Assembly (NCBI RefSeq): GCF_016742955.1
Contig: NZ_JABBYC010000013.1
Span: 1 to 64,000 of the forward strand
Source of the DNA: Myceligenerans indicum
GTDB lineage: Bacteria; Actinomycetota; Actinomycetes; Actinomycetales; Cellulomonadaceae
DNA length: 64,000 bases
Direction of reading: 5' to 3'
Shown: in pieces, positions 7,992-16,372 of the stretch
How positions within the stretch are numbered: position 1 is the stretch's first letter
Layout of the letters: the number at the start of each line of letters is the position of its first letter
Program-made: the position numbers and the translations under genes
The notes under the pieces: generated by a model
What the model was told of the DNA's origin: nothing
Seen by the model: the letters and a program-made list of their open reading frames with translations, nothing else
Databases searched by the model: none

Positions 7992-9205
7992 AGCTCGTGC
8001 ACCCCGTACACGACGCCCTCGGTCTTGAACGAGAGGCTGTCCAGGTCGGTGGCGAGCCGCAGCGACGGGATGCGGCGGTAAAGGGTCGAGTAGACGACCT
8101 TCAGCTCCACCCGTGCCAGCCCCTGCCCGAGACACTGGTGCACACCGAACCCGAAGGCGACGTGCCGCCGCGCGTCCCGGGAGAGGTCGAGGGTGGCGGC
8201 GTCGGGGAACATGGTCTCGTCCCGGTTGGCGATCTCGTTGGGCAGCACGATGCCCTCGCCCGCGCGGATCGTGACGTCACCGACCTCGATGTCCTCGGTC
8301 GCCACCCGGCGGCGGCCGCCGTGGGTGATGTTGAGGTAGCGCAGGAGCTCCTCGACGGCGGAGGCCGCCAGCGTCTCGTCGCCGGTGTCGCGCAGCCGGG
8401 CGAGCTGCTCGGGGTGCTCCAGCAGGGCGAGGGTGCCGAGCGCGATCATGTTCGCCGTCGTCTCGTGGCCGGCGACCAGCAGCAGGACGCCGATCTGGGC
8501 GGCTTCCAGCTGGGTGATCTCGCCCGCGCGGACCCGTTCGGCCAGCCCGGTGAGCAGGTCGTCGGCAGGCCGGTGCAGCTTGGTGCCGATCAGGTCGTGG
8601 AGGTAGTCGGTCAGCCGCCGCACGGCCTCCCCGCGCTCCTTGGGCGTCGGGGTCAGGCTGACCAGGACGTTGGAGTTCTGCTGGAAGAACTCGTGGTCCG
8701 TGTACGGCACGCCCAGGAGCTCGCAGATCACGAGCGAGGGCACGGGCAGCGCGAAGGCCTGGACCAGGTCGACCGGCTTGGGGCCGGCCAGCATCTCGTC
8801 GATCAGGTCGTCGACGATCCGCTGGATCGCCGGGCGCAGTGCCGCCACCTTCTTGGTCGCGAAGGGTGCGGTCACCATCCGCCGCAGGCGGGCGTGCTCG
8901 GGATCGTCCATCAGGATGAACCCGACGCCGCCGCGGCTGCCGGGGTCGCGGGGTGCCGAGAGCGGGAAGCCGGGGCGATCGACGTCGGAGCTCACGCGCG
9001 GGTCCCCCAGCAGTGCCTTCTGCTCGGCGTAGCGGGTGACGAGCCACGGCGTGCTGCCGTCCCACAGCGTGACCCTGGTCAGGGGGCTCGCGGCCTGCTC
9101 CGCCATGAGGTCGGGCGACGGGTCGAACGGACACCTCGCGGCGCGGGGCATCGGGTAGGACGGGGGCTCGGTCGTCGCGTCGGTGGTCGTGGTGGTGCTC
9201 GTCAT
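7976..9205 (-). CDS. cytochrome P450 (first of two)
   Basis: This is a soluble bacterial class I P450 of 409 residues. Visible features are the I-helix oxygen-activation motif AGHETTAN, the K-helix ExxR within VEELLR, and the heme loop FGFGVHQCLGQ with Cys358 as the thiolate ligand. The sequence style (LVTRYAEQKALLGDPRVSSD, FILMDDPEHARLRRMV) is typical of actinobacterial CYP105-like enzymes. The ATG at 9205 is preceded by GAAGGGA; the longer frame upstream is a shadow of the reductase gene. It is the last gene of a reductase/ferredoxin operon. The substrate is unknown; the neighbouring exporter and TetR suggest a small hydrophobic xenobiotic or terpenoid. Confidence 0.95.
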   Translation of the reverse strand: MTSTTTTTDATTEPPSYPMPRAARCPFDPSPDLMAEQAASPLTRVTLWDGSTPWLVTRYAEQKALLGDPRVSSDVDRPGFPLSAPRDPGSRGGVGFILMDDPEHARLRRMVTAPFATKKVAALRPAIQRIVDDLIDEMLAGPKPVDLVQAFALPVPSLVICELLGVPYTDHEFFQQNSNVLVSLTPTPKERGEAVRRLTDYLHDLIGTKLHRPADDLLTGLAERVRAGEITQLEAAQIGVLLLVAGHETTANMIALGTLALLEHPEQLARLRDTGDETLAASAVEELLRYLNITHGGRRRVATEDIEVGDVTIRAGEGIVLPNEIANRDETMFPDAATLDLSRDARRHVAFGFGVHQCLGQGLARVELKVVYSTLYRRIPSLRLATDLDSLSFKTEGVVYGVHELPVTW

Positions 9206-9278
9206 GTCGTTCCCTTCGAGAGATGGGTTCGGAGCGGGAGAGGCGGGTCGAGCGGGACCGGCCGGCACGTGGCGCCGG

Positions 9279-10460
9279 TCAGACCGTCGCCGGGGTGAGG
9301 ACGTCGGCGACCTCCCGGCGGTGGAGTCGTGTCTGCTTGGGCATGTTCCAGCCCAGCACCCCGCGCGCCACACCGTGGCTGCGGAAGAGGGCGACGAAGC
9401 GCCGCGACGCGACGTCGCCGTCGACCACCTCGGCCTCGGCGCCGGCCGGGACGACGCCGTGGACCATGACCTTGGCGTCGTACTGGTCGGTCCAGAAGTA
9501 CGGGACCGGGCTGTAGGGCGCGTCGGCCCCCAGGATGTTCGACGCGACGGCCAGCCCTTGCTGGGTGGCGTTGGTCCGGTTCTCCAGCCGCAGCGGGGCG
9601 TCGAGTCCGCGGTGATGCCACCGGGCGACGTCGCCGACCGCCCAGATTCCGTCGGCGGCGCGACACCTGTCGTCGCACACGACGCCGTTCTCACAGGTCA
9701 GCCCGCTGCCGGCGAGCCAGTCGGTGGCGGGAACCCCGCCGATGGCCACGACCACGACGTCGGCCGGGAGCTCCTGGCCGGTCTCCAGCCGCACGCCGGA
9801 CACCCGACCGGACTCCGCGACGAGGCCGCTGACGCCGGTTCCGAGCCGCAGGCCGACGCCGTGCTCGGCGTGGAACTCACCCAGCAGGCCTCCGGCCCAT
9901 GGGCCGAACTGGCTCTCCATCGGGACCGACTGCGGCCCGGCGAGGGTCACGTCCAGGCCGAGGCCGCGGCCGGTCGCCGCGACCTCCGCGCCCAGCACTC
10001 CGTCGCCGACGACGACGAGCCGCCGGGACGCGGCCAGTTCCGCGCGCAGGGCGACGGCGTCGTCGAGCGTGCGGACCGTGTGCACGCCCGCCAGCTCGCC
10101 CTGTCCCGGGAGCGTCCGGGCGCGCACACCCGTGGCGATCACGATCGCGTCCGCCTCCAGCAGGCGCCCGGACGCGGTGCGCACGGTCCGGCTCGCGGCG
10201 TCCAGCCCGGCCGCCGGGTCGCCGAGGACGAACTCCGCGTCCAGCGCCTGGAGCACCGGCTCCGGGCGCAGCTGCGCCCGGTCCGGCTCCCACGCCCCGG
10301 ACAGCACCTGCTTGGACAGCGGCGGCCGGTCGTAGGGGAGGTGCCGCTCGCCGCCGAGCAGGGTGATCCGTCCGTCGAACCCCTTGCGGCGCAGCGCCTC
10401 GGTGGTGCTGAGGCCGCCGGCCGAGGCGCCGACGACCAGCACACTCGCCGGCAGGCTCAT
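9279..10460 (-). CDS. FAD-dependent ferredoxin reductase
   Basis: This 393-residue pyridine-nucleotide-disulfide-type oxidoreductase passes electrons from NAD(P)H to ferredoxin. It has an N-terminal FAD-binding VLVVGASAGGLSTTEALR, YDRPPLSK, IATGVRARTLPG, a second NAD-binding motif VVVGDGVLGAEVA and the FAD site GIWAVGDVARW. This arrangement matches putidaredoxin-reductase-like partners of P450s. Its ATG overlaps the ferredoxin stop in an ATGA junction, so the two are probably made together. The P450 start lies 73 bases downstream. Confidence 0.94.
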   Translation of the reverse strand: MSLPASVLVVGASAGGLSTTEALRRKGFDGRITLLGGERHLPYDRPPLSKQVLSGAWEPDRAQLRPEPVLQALDAEFVLGDPAAGLDAASRTVRTASGRLLEADAIVIATGVRARTLPGQGELAGVHTVRTLDDAVALRAELAASRRLVVVGDGVLGAEVAATGRGLGLDVTLAGPQSVPMESQFGPWAGGLLGEFHAEHGVGLRLGTGVSGLVAESGRVSGVRLETGQELPADVVVVAIGGVPATDWLAGSGLTCENGVVCDDRCRAADGIWAVGDVARWHHRGLDAPLRLENRTNATQQGLAVASNILGADAPYSPVPYFWTDQYDAKVMVHGVVPAGAEAEVVDGDVASRRFVALFRSHGVARGVLGWNMPKQTRLHRREVADVLTPATV

Positions 10461-10654
10461 GCCTCGGCCACGAGGATCGCGGCCGCCGGGCAGACGCTGG
10501 CGGCCTCGCGGACCGCATCGTGCTGGTCGGCGGCGGGCGCCTCGTCGAGCAGCATGACGATGCCGTCCTCGTCGCGCTGGTCGAACACGTCCGGCGCGAC
10601 CAGGACGCAGGTTCCGGCGCCGCAGCACTTGTCTTCGTCAACGGTGACCTTCAT
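10457..10654 (-). CDS. 3Fe-4S type ferredoxin
   Basis: This 65-residue ferredoxin has the single-cluster actinobacterial pattern. MKVTVDEDKCCGAGTCVLVA supplies Cys10 and Cys16, and VCPAAA near the end supplies the third cysteine. A middle ligand position is not a cysteine in this family, which is why a 3Fe-4S cluster is expected. PDVFDQRDEDG is characteristic. It is the shuttle between the adjacent reductase and one or both P450s. ATG 10654 follows a GAGGGAC site. The stop overlaps the reductase start. Confidence 0.94.
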   Translation of the reverse strand: MKVTVDEDKCCGAGTCVLVAPDVFDQRDEDGIVMLLDEAPAADQHDAVREAASVCPAAAILVAEA

Positions 10655-10755
10655 GGTTGTCCCTCTTTCGTGAGATCGGGTTCGGGTGGTTCGTCCGTCA
10701 CGGTTCCTGCCGCGGTGGACCGGCCGCAACGGTTCGGATGCGGTGTGGTGTCCGG

Positions 10756-11967
10756 TCACCACCGCACGGGAAGCTCGCTCAGACCGCCCACGGCGAGGCC
10801 GTCCACCCTGGTGAGCTTGTCGGCGTCGACGGCCAGCTCCAGCGTCGGGAGCCGGCGCAGCAGCGTCTCCAGGGCGATCTGGAGCTCCGTGCGCGCCAGT
10901 GCCTGGCCGAGGCAGGAGTGGGCGCCGGCTCCGAACGCGAGGTGCGGGTTCGGGGTGCGGGTCAGGTCGAGCCGCGCGGCGTCCTCGAACGCGGCCTCGT
11001 CCCGGTTGGCGGCGGCCATGCTGCACACGACCGTGGTCCCGCTGGGCACGGACACGCCGGACAGCTCGATCTCGGCGTCGATGTAGCGCATCATGCCGAA
11101 CCCGGCGTTGACGTCGTAGCGCAGGGCCTCCTCGACCGTGGACCGGACCAGCCTGGGGTCGGCGAGCACCTGCTCCCAGCGGGAGCGGTCGGCCAGCAGC
11201 ATCGCGACCATCTTGGTGATCATGTTCGCGGTGGTCTCGTGCCCGGCGACGAGAAGCCCCTGGCCGGTGGCCACCAGCACGTCGTTCGAGAGCGGCCTGC
11301 CGTCGGCGTCGGTGGCGTCGATCAGCTCGCTGAGCAGGTCGTCCCCGCGCTCGGTCCGCTTGAGCTCGACGTGGTGGGCCATGTAGGCGCCGAACTCGCT
11401 CATCGACGCCATCATCTCGTCCTGCGTGTAGCGCGTCATGCTGAGCAGGCAGTCCGACCAGTGGGCGAACTTGTGCCGGTCGCTGTCCGGCACGCCGAGC
11501 ATGTCGCAGATCACCCAGACCGGGAGCGGGAACCCGAAGGCCGCCTTGAGGTCCACGGGGTGTCCCGCGGCGACCATCTCGTCGACGAGCTGGTCCGCCA
11601 TCGCCGTGATGCCCGGCCGCAGCGCGGACATCCGCTTGGCGGTGAACCACTTGCCCACCAGGCGCCGCCACGCCAGGTGGCCCTCGCCGTCCTGCGGCAG
11701 CACGGTCGCCATCTCGCTGTTGAAGACGCCGCCGTCCTCGGTGTTCGCGACACGGGCCGCGTCCTTCCTGCCCGTTCCGCGCCCGAACCGCGGGTCCGAC
11801 AGGACCGTCCTCACGTCGTCGTACCGCGTCACGAGCGTGGCCTGGTCGCCGCTGGCGAGCCGCACGTGGGCCACGGGGCACCGAGAGCGAAGCTCGTCCC
11901 ACTCGGCAGGCGGCTCCAGCGCGGCATCGGCGGAGATGGGGTAGTTCAGGAGCTCGGAGTCGGTCAT
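10756..11967 (-). CDS. cytochrome P450 (second of two)
   Basis: This second class I P450 has 403 residues, with AGHETTAN in the I-helix, EEALR in the K-helix, and the heme loop FGAGAHSCLGQ with Cys352. It differs clearly from the first P450 (different N-terminus and substrate-recognition regions), so it is not a recent duplicate. I chose ATG 11967 because GAGAGG sits 7 bases upstream; a TTG two codons earlier would be too close to that site. It is the first gene of the minus-strand P450-ferredoxin-reductase-P450 operon and is driven from the divergent promoter at 12033-12061. Confidence 0.95.
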   Translation of the reverse strand: MTDSELLNYPISADAALEPPAEWDELRSRCPVAHVRLASGDQATLVTRYDDVRTVLSDPRFGRGTGRKDAARVANTEDGGVFNSEMATVLPQDGEGHLAWRRLVGKWFTAKRMSALRPGITAMADQLVDEMVAAGHPVDLKAAFGFPLPVWVICDMLGVPDSDRHKFAHWSDCLLSMTRYTQDEMMASMSEFGAYMAHHVELKRTERGDDLLSELIDATDADGRPLSNDVLVATGQGLLVAGHETTANMITKMVAMLLADRSRWEQVLADPRLVRSTVEEALRYDVNAGFGMMRYIDAEIELSGVSVPSGTTVVCSMAAANRDEAAFEDAARLDLTRTPNPHLAFGAGAHSCLGQALARTELQIALETLLRRLPTLELAVDADKLTRVDGLAVGGLSELPVRW

Positions 11968-12032
11968 CGACAAGCCTCTCTGCAGGTAGGAGCTTCACTG
12001 CGGCGGCCTGGCGCGCGCCCCCGCGGCCACCA

Positions 12033-12061
12033 GTAGAACCAGCCCGCTTGCCATAAGTCAA
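12033..12061 (-). promoter_or_regulatory. promoter of the P450 operon
   Basis: On the minus strand, TTGACT (12061-12056) and TTCTAC (12038-12033) are 17 bases apart, a fair sigma-70 spacing. The -35 box falls inside the palindrome at 12054-12073. Initiation would occur about 60 bases ahead of the ATG at 11967. Confidence 0.55.
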
Positions 12062-12076
12062 GCGCTTGATTTAACT
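12048..12076 (+). promoter_or_regulatory. promoter of the MFS exporter gene
   Basis: TTGCCA (12048-12053) and TTAACT (12071-12076) are separated by exactly 17 bases. The spacer is almost entirely the palindrome at 12054-12073, so a repressor bound there would block RNA polymerase. Confidence 0.65.
12054..12073. promoter_or_regulatory. 20-bp palindromic operator, likely TetR site
   Basis: The perfect 12-base core TCAAGCGCTTGA (12058-12069) is flanked by TAA and TTA, giving a 20-base palindrome with a single mismatched pair. It lies between the -35 and -10 boxes of the MFS promoter and covers the -35 box of the P450 promoter. The TetR-family gene at 13583 is the obvious candidate to bind it. 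Confidence 0.75.
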
Positions 12077-12112
12077 TCAGAAGGTCCTGAACCCCCGCTG
12101 GAAGGCATCCGC

Positions 12113-13543
12113 ATGTCCGACGTCCTCGTCGCCCCGCCCCACGAACCGCAGCAGGAACGCCGACGCGAGGGCACCGGGCCGCTCGTGCCGATCCTTGCTT
12201 TCGCCGGCATCGTCACGTCCCTCATGCAGACCCTCATCGTCCCCGTGGTCCCCGAACTCCCCCGGCTGCTGAGCGCGGATGCCGCCGACACCATCTGGGC
12301 CGTCACCGCCACCTTGCTGGCCGCCGCCGTCGCCACCCCGATCATCGGCCGCCTCGGCGACATGTACGGCAAGCGCCGGATGCTGCTGGTCAGCATCGGC
12401 CTGCTGGTGGCAGGGTCGGCGGTGGCCGGCCTGAGCACCACCCTGGTTCCCCTGATCGCCGGCCGGGTCCTGCAGGGACTCGCGGCCGGCGTCGTCCCGC
12501 TCGGCATCAGCATCATGCGCGACGAACTGCCCCAGGAACGGCTCGGGTCGGCTACCGCGGTGATGAGCGCCTCCCTCGGCGTCGGCGGCGCGATCGGCCT
12601 GCCCGTGGCGGCGTTCCTGGCCGAGGGCACCGACTGGCACATGCTGTTCTGGACCTCTGCCGTGCTCGGCGCCGTCGCCTTCGTCCTGGTGCTGCTGCGT
12701 GTACCGGTGAGCAGCGCACCGGCCGGCGGCCGGTTCGACCTGCCCGGTGCGGTCGCGCTGTCCGCCGCCCTGATCGCCCTCCTGCTGGCCATCTCCAAGG
12801 GCGCCTCCTGGGGGTGGGGCGCCCCGCTGACCGTCGGGCTGTTCGCCGGGGCCCTCGTGCTCTTCCTCGGCTGGGGCTGGTGGGAGCTGCGCACGCACGC
12901 CCCGCTGGTCGACCTGCGCACCACCGCCCACCGCCAGGTCCTGCTGACCAACCTGGCCTCGATCATCTTCGGCTTCGCGATGTTCGCGATGTCCCTGGTG
13001 CTGCCGCAGCTCCTGCAACTGCCCGCGGCAACCGGCTTCGGGCTCGGCCGCTCGATGCTCGTGGCCGGACTGGTCATGGCCCCCATGGGCCTGGTGATGA
13101 TGGCGATGGCACCTGTCTCGGCGCGGATCACCCGCACCGCCGGTCCGAGGGTCACCCTGATGGCCGGAGCGGCCGTCGTCGCACTTGCCTACGGCCTCGG
13201 CACCGTCCTCATGACCGAGATCTGGCAGCTCGTGCTCGTCGGGGCGATCTCGGGCGCGGGCGTCGGCCTCGCCTACGGCGCGATGCCCGCCCTCATCATG
13301 GAGGCCGTCCCGCGCTCGGAGACCGCGGCTGCGAACAGCCTCAACACGCTCATGCGCTCGATCGGGACCTCGGTCTCCTCCGCCGTCGCCGGCGTCGTCA
13401 TCGCCCAGTTCACCATCACCGTCGGCGGTGTCGACCTGCCGTCACAGACGGCGTTCCGCCTCGTCCTGGGGATCGGCGCGGGCGCCGCCCTGGTCGCTCT
13501 CGGCATCGCGGCCTTCCTGCCCCGCCGCCCCAGGACTCCATAA
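12113..13543 (+). CDS. MFS drug-type exporter (DHA2-like)
   Basis: This 476-residue polytopic protein has twelve to fourteen predicted hydrophobic segments. The cytoplasmic loop GRLGDMYGKRRML is the MFS motif A, and GRVLQGLAAGVVPLGISIMRDELP is characteristic of EmrB/QacA-like exporters. It probably exports, or less likely imports, the compound handled by the divergent P450 operon. It starts at ATG 12113 after GAAGG. The TetR gene lies 39 bases downstream on the same strand, and the two are probably co-transcribed from the operator-bearing promoter. Confidence 0.93.
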   Translation: MSDVLVAPPHEPQQERRREGTGPLVPILAFAGIVTSLMQTLIVPVVPELPRLLSADAADTIWAVTATLLAAAVATPIIGRLGDMYGKRRMLLVSIGLLVAGSAVAGLSTTLVPLIAGRVLQGLAAGVVPLGISIMRDELPQERLGSATAVMSASLGVGGAIGLPVAAFLAEGTDWHMLFWTSAVLGAVAFVLVLLRVPVSSAPAGGRFDLPGAVALSAALIALLLAISKGASWGWGAPLTVGLFAGALVLFLGWGWWELRTHAPLVDLRTTAHRQVLLTNLASIIFGFAMFAMSLVLPQLLQLPAATGFGLGRSMLVAGLVMAPMGLVMMAMAPVSARITRTAGPRVTLMAGAAVVALAYGLGTVLMTEIWQLVLVGAISGAGVGLAYGAMPALIMEAVPRSETAAANSLNTLMRSIGTSVSSAVAGVVIAQFTITVGGVDLPSQTAFRLVLGIGAGAALVALGIAAFLPRRPRTP

Positions 13544-13582
13544 ACTGGAGCCTCGATCGAACGACGAGAGACAAGAGATCCC

Positions 13583-14239
13583 ATGCAAGTCAAGCCGACG
13601 CGGGCGGACAAGGTCGCCCAGACCCGCGAGCGGATCCTGGACGCGGCCGAACGGCTCTTCGCCGAGCACGGGCTGTTCGCCGTGTCCAACCGTCAGATCA
13701 GCGAGGCCGCCGGGCAGGCCAACAACTCCGCCGTCGGCTACCACTTCGGCACCAAGTCCGAGCTGATCAAGGCCGTGGTCGACCGCCACGTGGCACCCAT
13801 GGAACTGATCCGCGAGCGCCTGCTGTCCGACATCGGCGCGGACGCCGGGGTGCGCGAATGGGTCGCCTGCAACGTCCGGCCGATGACCGACCATCTCGCC
13901 TCGCTGCCCGGGGCCACCTGGTGGGCGCGACTGGTGGCACAGATCCTGACCGACCCCAGCCTGTACATCGCCGAGCTCGACGAGTCGACGGCGTCCGACT
14001 CCCGCAGGCGGGCCGAGGAGGGTCTGCGCCACTGCGTGCCGGACCTTCCCGAGGACGTGGCACGCGAACGCGAGCGGATGATGCGCACGCTGGTCATCTA
14101 CGCCTGCGCCGAACGGGAGCGGGCGCTCTCCGAGGGCGGTGCGACCACGCGCACCACCTGGGAGGAGACGGCAGTCGGCCTGATCGACGCCATCACGGGC
14201 ATCTGGCTGGCCCCGGTCACTGCGGTGGCGGTCGGCTGA
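13583..14239 (+). CDS. TetR-family repressor
   Basis: This 218-residue regulator has an N-terminal TetR helix-turn-helix: TRERILDAAERLFAEHGLFA, then ISEAAGQANNSAVGYHFGTK, followed by an all-helical ligand domain. Its position directly behind the exporter and close to a palindrome shared by both promoters suggests autoregulated repression relieved by the exported or oxidised substrate. ATG 13583; an AGAGACAAGAGATC stretch serves as a modest ribosome site. The target is inferred from context only. Confidence 0.92.
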   Translation: MQVKPTRADKVAQTRERILDAAERLFAEHGLFAVSNRQISEAAGQANNSAVGYHFGTKSELIKAVVDRHVAPMELIRERLLSDIGADAGVREWVACNVRPMTDHLASLPGATWWARLVAQILTDPSLYIAELDESTASDSRRRAEEGLRHCVPDLPEDVARERERMMRTLVIYACAERERALSEGGATTRTTWEETAVGLIDAITGIWLAPVTAVAVG

Positions 14240-14244
14240 CGGCG

Positions 14245-14264
14245 GGCTCCGGCCGGCCGGAGCC
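14245..14264. terminator. 20-bp perfect palindrome after tetR
   Basis: GGCTCCGGCC is followed at once by its reverse complement (14245-14264), just after the TetR stop and ahead of the convergent flavoprotein. Two direct copies of a GACGGTGGGGTCCCG-like unit follow at 14272-14305. It is a plausible GC-only terminator. Confidence 0.5.
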
Positions 14265-14353
14265 GGTCCCGAACGGTGGGGTCCCGGACGGTGGGGTCCC
14301 GGACGCTCCGGGACCGGCCGCCCGCGACGCGGATGCGACCTGCCCGCCGGCGG

Positions 14354-15463
14354 CTACGGGACCGGCCGCAGGTCCTCGCTCGTGAGGTGCCGGCGGACGG
14401 CGAGTGCCGCGGCACGCCCCGCGCGATTGCCGCCGATGGTGCTCGCGGAAGGCCCGTAGCCCACGAGCTGGACCCGTGGGTCGCGCGCCGCGGTGACGGC
14501 TGTCTGCACGTCGGAGCCGCAGGGCAGCAGGGGGATGCCGCCGTGCTCGCTGCGCAGGTGGAGCGGGGCGAGGTGGGTGACGGCAGGCCGGAAGCCGGTG
14601 GCCCACAGGATGATGTCGACGGGCTCGAAGGCCGGCCCGGCCGGGTCCGTGACGCCGTCCCAGCGCACGCCGTCGGGCTCGATGCGGGAGAACATGGGAC
14701 GACGCCGCTCGTAGACGCCGAGCCGGGCGGCTTCCTGCTCCTGCGGCCGCAGCGCCAGGCCGGTGACGCTCACGACGCTCGCGGGCGGCAGGCCGGCCGT
14801 CACGCGTTCGAGCACCAGCGCGATGGCGTCGCGGCCGCTGTCCTCGTCGAAGCCGTCGCGCCAGACGGGTGCGCGCCGGGTGACCCACAGCGTGTCGGTG
14901 ATCGGGCCGAGTTCGCCGAGGAACTGCACGGCGGACGCACCGCCGCCCACGACGAGCACCCTCCTGCCCCGGAAGTGGTCGGGGCCCGGGTAGTCGTGGG
15001 TGTGGAACTGCTCGCCCCGGAACGTCTCGGCACCCGGGTAGTGCGGCACGAACGGCCGTGTCCAGGTTCCGGTCGCGTTGACCAGCGTTCGGGTGAGCCA
15101 GGTGCCGGCGTCGGAACGGACCTCCAGCAGCTCACCGTCTCCGGTGACGGACCGCACGCGCACGGGACGCCGCACGGGCAGGTCGTGCTCGGCCTCGTAC
15201 CGTCCGAACCAGGCGGGGACCGCCCGGTTGGCACGGTCCGCCGTACGGCCGGGCGCGGGTCCGTCCGGCAGGTCCGCCACGCCGTGGACGTCCTGCATGG
15301 TCAGCGAGTCCCACCGATGCTGCCAGGCACCACCGGGGCGGGGATCGGCGTCGAGCACGACGTGCCCGACGCCGAGCCTGCCCAGGTGGTACGACGCCGA
15401 CAGGCCCGCCTGGCCCGCTCCGATCACCACCGAGTCATACACATGCACGAGGACGTCAACCAC
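14354..15463 (-). CDS. flavin-containing monooxygenase-like oxidoreductase
   Basis: This 369-residue FAD/NADPH enzyme has VVIGAGQAGLSASYHLGRLG at the N-terminus (FAD Rossmann), a central FRGEQFHTHDYPG segment resembling the FMO/BVMO fingerprint, VLVVGGGASAVQFLGELG (NADPH site) and DIILWATGFRPA. It probably oxygenates a heteroatom or ketone, or reduces a thiol, but the substrate is unknown. The GTG start at 15463 is tentative; GTG codons 5 and 7 codons downstream are alternatives. It converges on the TetR gene and may belong to the same detoxification region, although it has its own direction and no shared promoter. Confidence 0.85.
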   Translation of the reverse strand: MVDVLVHVYDSVVIGAGQAGLSASYHLGRLGVGHVVLDADPRPGGAWQHRWDSLTMQDVHGVADLPDGPAPGRTADRANRAVPAWFGRYEAEHDLPVRRPVRVRSVTGDGELLEVRSDAGTWLTRTLVNATGTWTRPFVPHYPGAETFRGEQFHTHDYPGPDHFRGRRVLVVGGGASAVQFLGELGPITDTLWVTRRAPVWRDGFDEDSGRDAIALVLERVTAGLPPASVVSVTGLALRPQEQEAARLGVYERRRPMFSRIEPDGVRWDGVTDPAGPAFEPVDIILWATGFRPAVTHLAPLHLRSEHGGIPLLPCGSDVQTAVTAARDPRVQLVGYGPSASTIGGNRAGRAAALAVRRHLTSEDLRPVP

Positions 15464-15601
15464 GAAGGCGTCGGTTCCATGCCCGGGTCCCGCGGACGCC
15501 GTGCGGGAGCGAGGCCACCGGCCGGCGCGTAACCCCGGCCGGCGCGCGATCCCGGCCGGCGGCCCTCCGGAGCCGCGGCCGGGGTCGCGCCGGATACCTC
15601 G

Positions 15602-16228
15602 TCAGGCCATCTCCGGTACGTGGAGGTGGGCGAACGCGATCTCCATCTCGTCCACGCCGTCGACGGTGGCACCGATCTCGGTGGCGACGCGCTCGCGCAT
15701 GCCGGCGGCCATGTCACGGCTGGACTCGATGGCGCCCAGGGTGTCGAACGCGGCGGTGGCGACGACACGTCCGGACGCACGGTCGACCATGAGGCTGGCG
15801 CTGCAGAAGCCGTCGAGCTCCTGGATCCGCGGCAGCACGACCATCCGGAACATGTCGACGCCGTGGTCTGCCGTGCTCGGGTCGCCGCTCAGCCAGGTCA
15901 GACGCGCCCAGGAACCGTCCGGCACGGGGTGGTCGTGGTGCACGACGGCGACCTCCCACTCGTGGACCTCGCTGCCGCCCGTGGCGCCCAGGGTACGCTC
16001 CGCGCGCTCGCGCATCGGCGCCACCACGTCCGCGCTGGCCCGCATCGCTTCCTCCGACCGCCACGAGGTCGTGGCGATGGCACGGCAGATCTGCCGGTCG
16101 AACAGCAGCGACATCCCGGCGCAGCCCTCCAGGGCCGTGACGGCCGGGAAGATTTCGTCACGAGCGAGCCGCAGGCCCTCGTCGAGCATGGCGGGGTCGC
16201 CCCGCAGCTCGGAAGTACGTACGTACAT
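15602..16228 (-). CDS. two-domain ABM-like (dimeric alpha-beta barrel) protein
   Basis: This 208-residue protein has two related halves. Residues about 1-100 end with ALEGCAGMSLLFDRQICRAIATTSW and a following helix; residues about 105-208 repeat the layout with QELDGFCSASLMVDRASGRVVAT and AFDTLGAIESS. This is the pattern of an antibiotic-biosynthesis-monooxygenase or heme-degrading-type ferredoxin-like fold duplicated in one chain. No cofactor site is evident. It may be a small oxygenase or a stress protein. The adjacent FMO gene is on the same strand, 139 bases downstream. ATG 16228. Confidence 0.7.
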   Translation of the reverse strand: MYVRTSELRGDPAMLDEGLRLARDEIFPAVTALEGCAGMSLLFDRQICRAIATTSWRSEEAMRASADVVAPMRERAERTLGATGGSEVHEWEVAVVHHDHPVPDGSWARLTWLSGDPSTADHGVDMFRMVVLPRIQELDGFCSASLMVDRASGRVVATAAFDTLGAIESSRDMAAGMRERVATEIGATVDGVDEMEIAFAHLHVPEMA

Positions 16229-16372
16229 GACAGGCTCCCAGCACTCAGGGCGGCGCCCGGACGGCGCTGCCGTCTCTTCCTACGTTCCGCCGCCCGGTGA
16301 CCGTGGTCAAGCGGAAAGGGCCCCGGCGGGGTGGGAAGGCCGGGCACCTGGGCCCGCACCCGGTGGCTGCGG

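Noticed and set aside
7976-12061. Terpene or antibiotic biosynthetic cluster
   Set aside because: There is no terpene synthase, polyketide synthase or peptide synthetase; the exporter and TetR fit detoxification or catabolism better.
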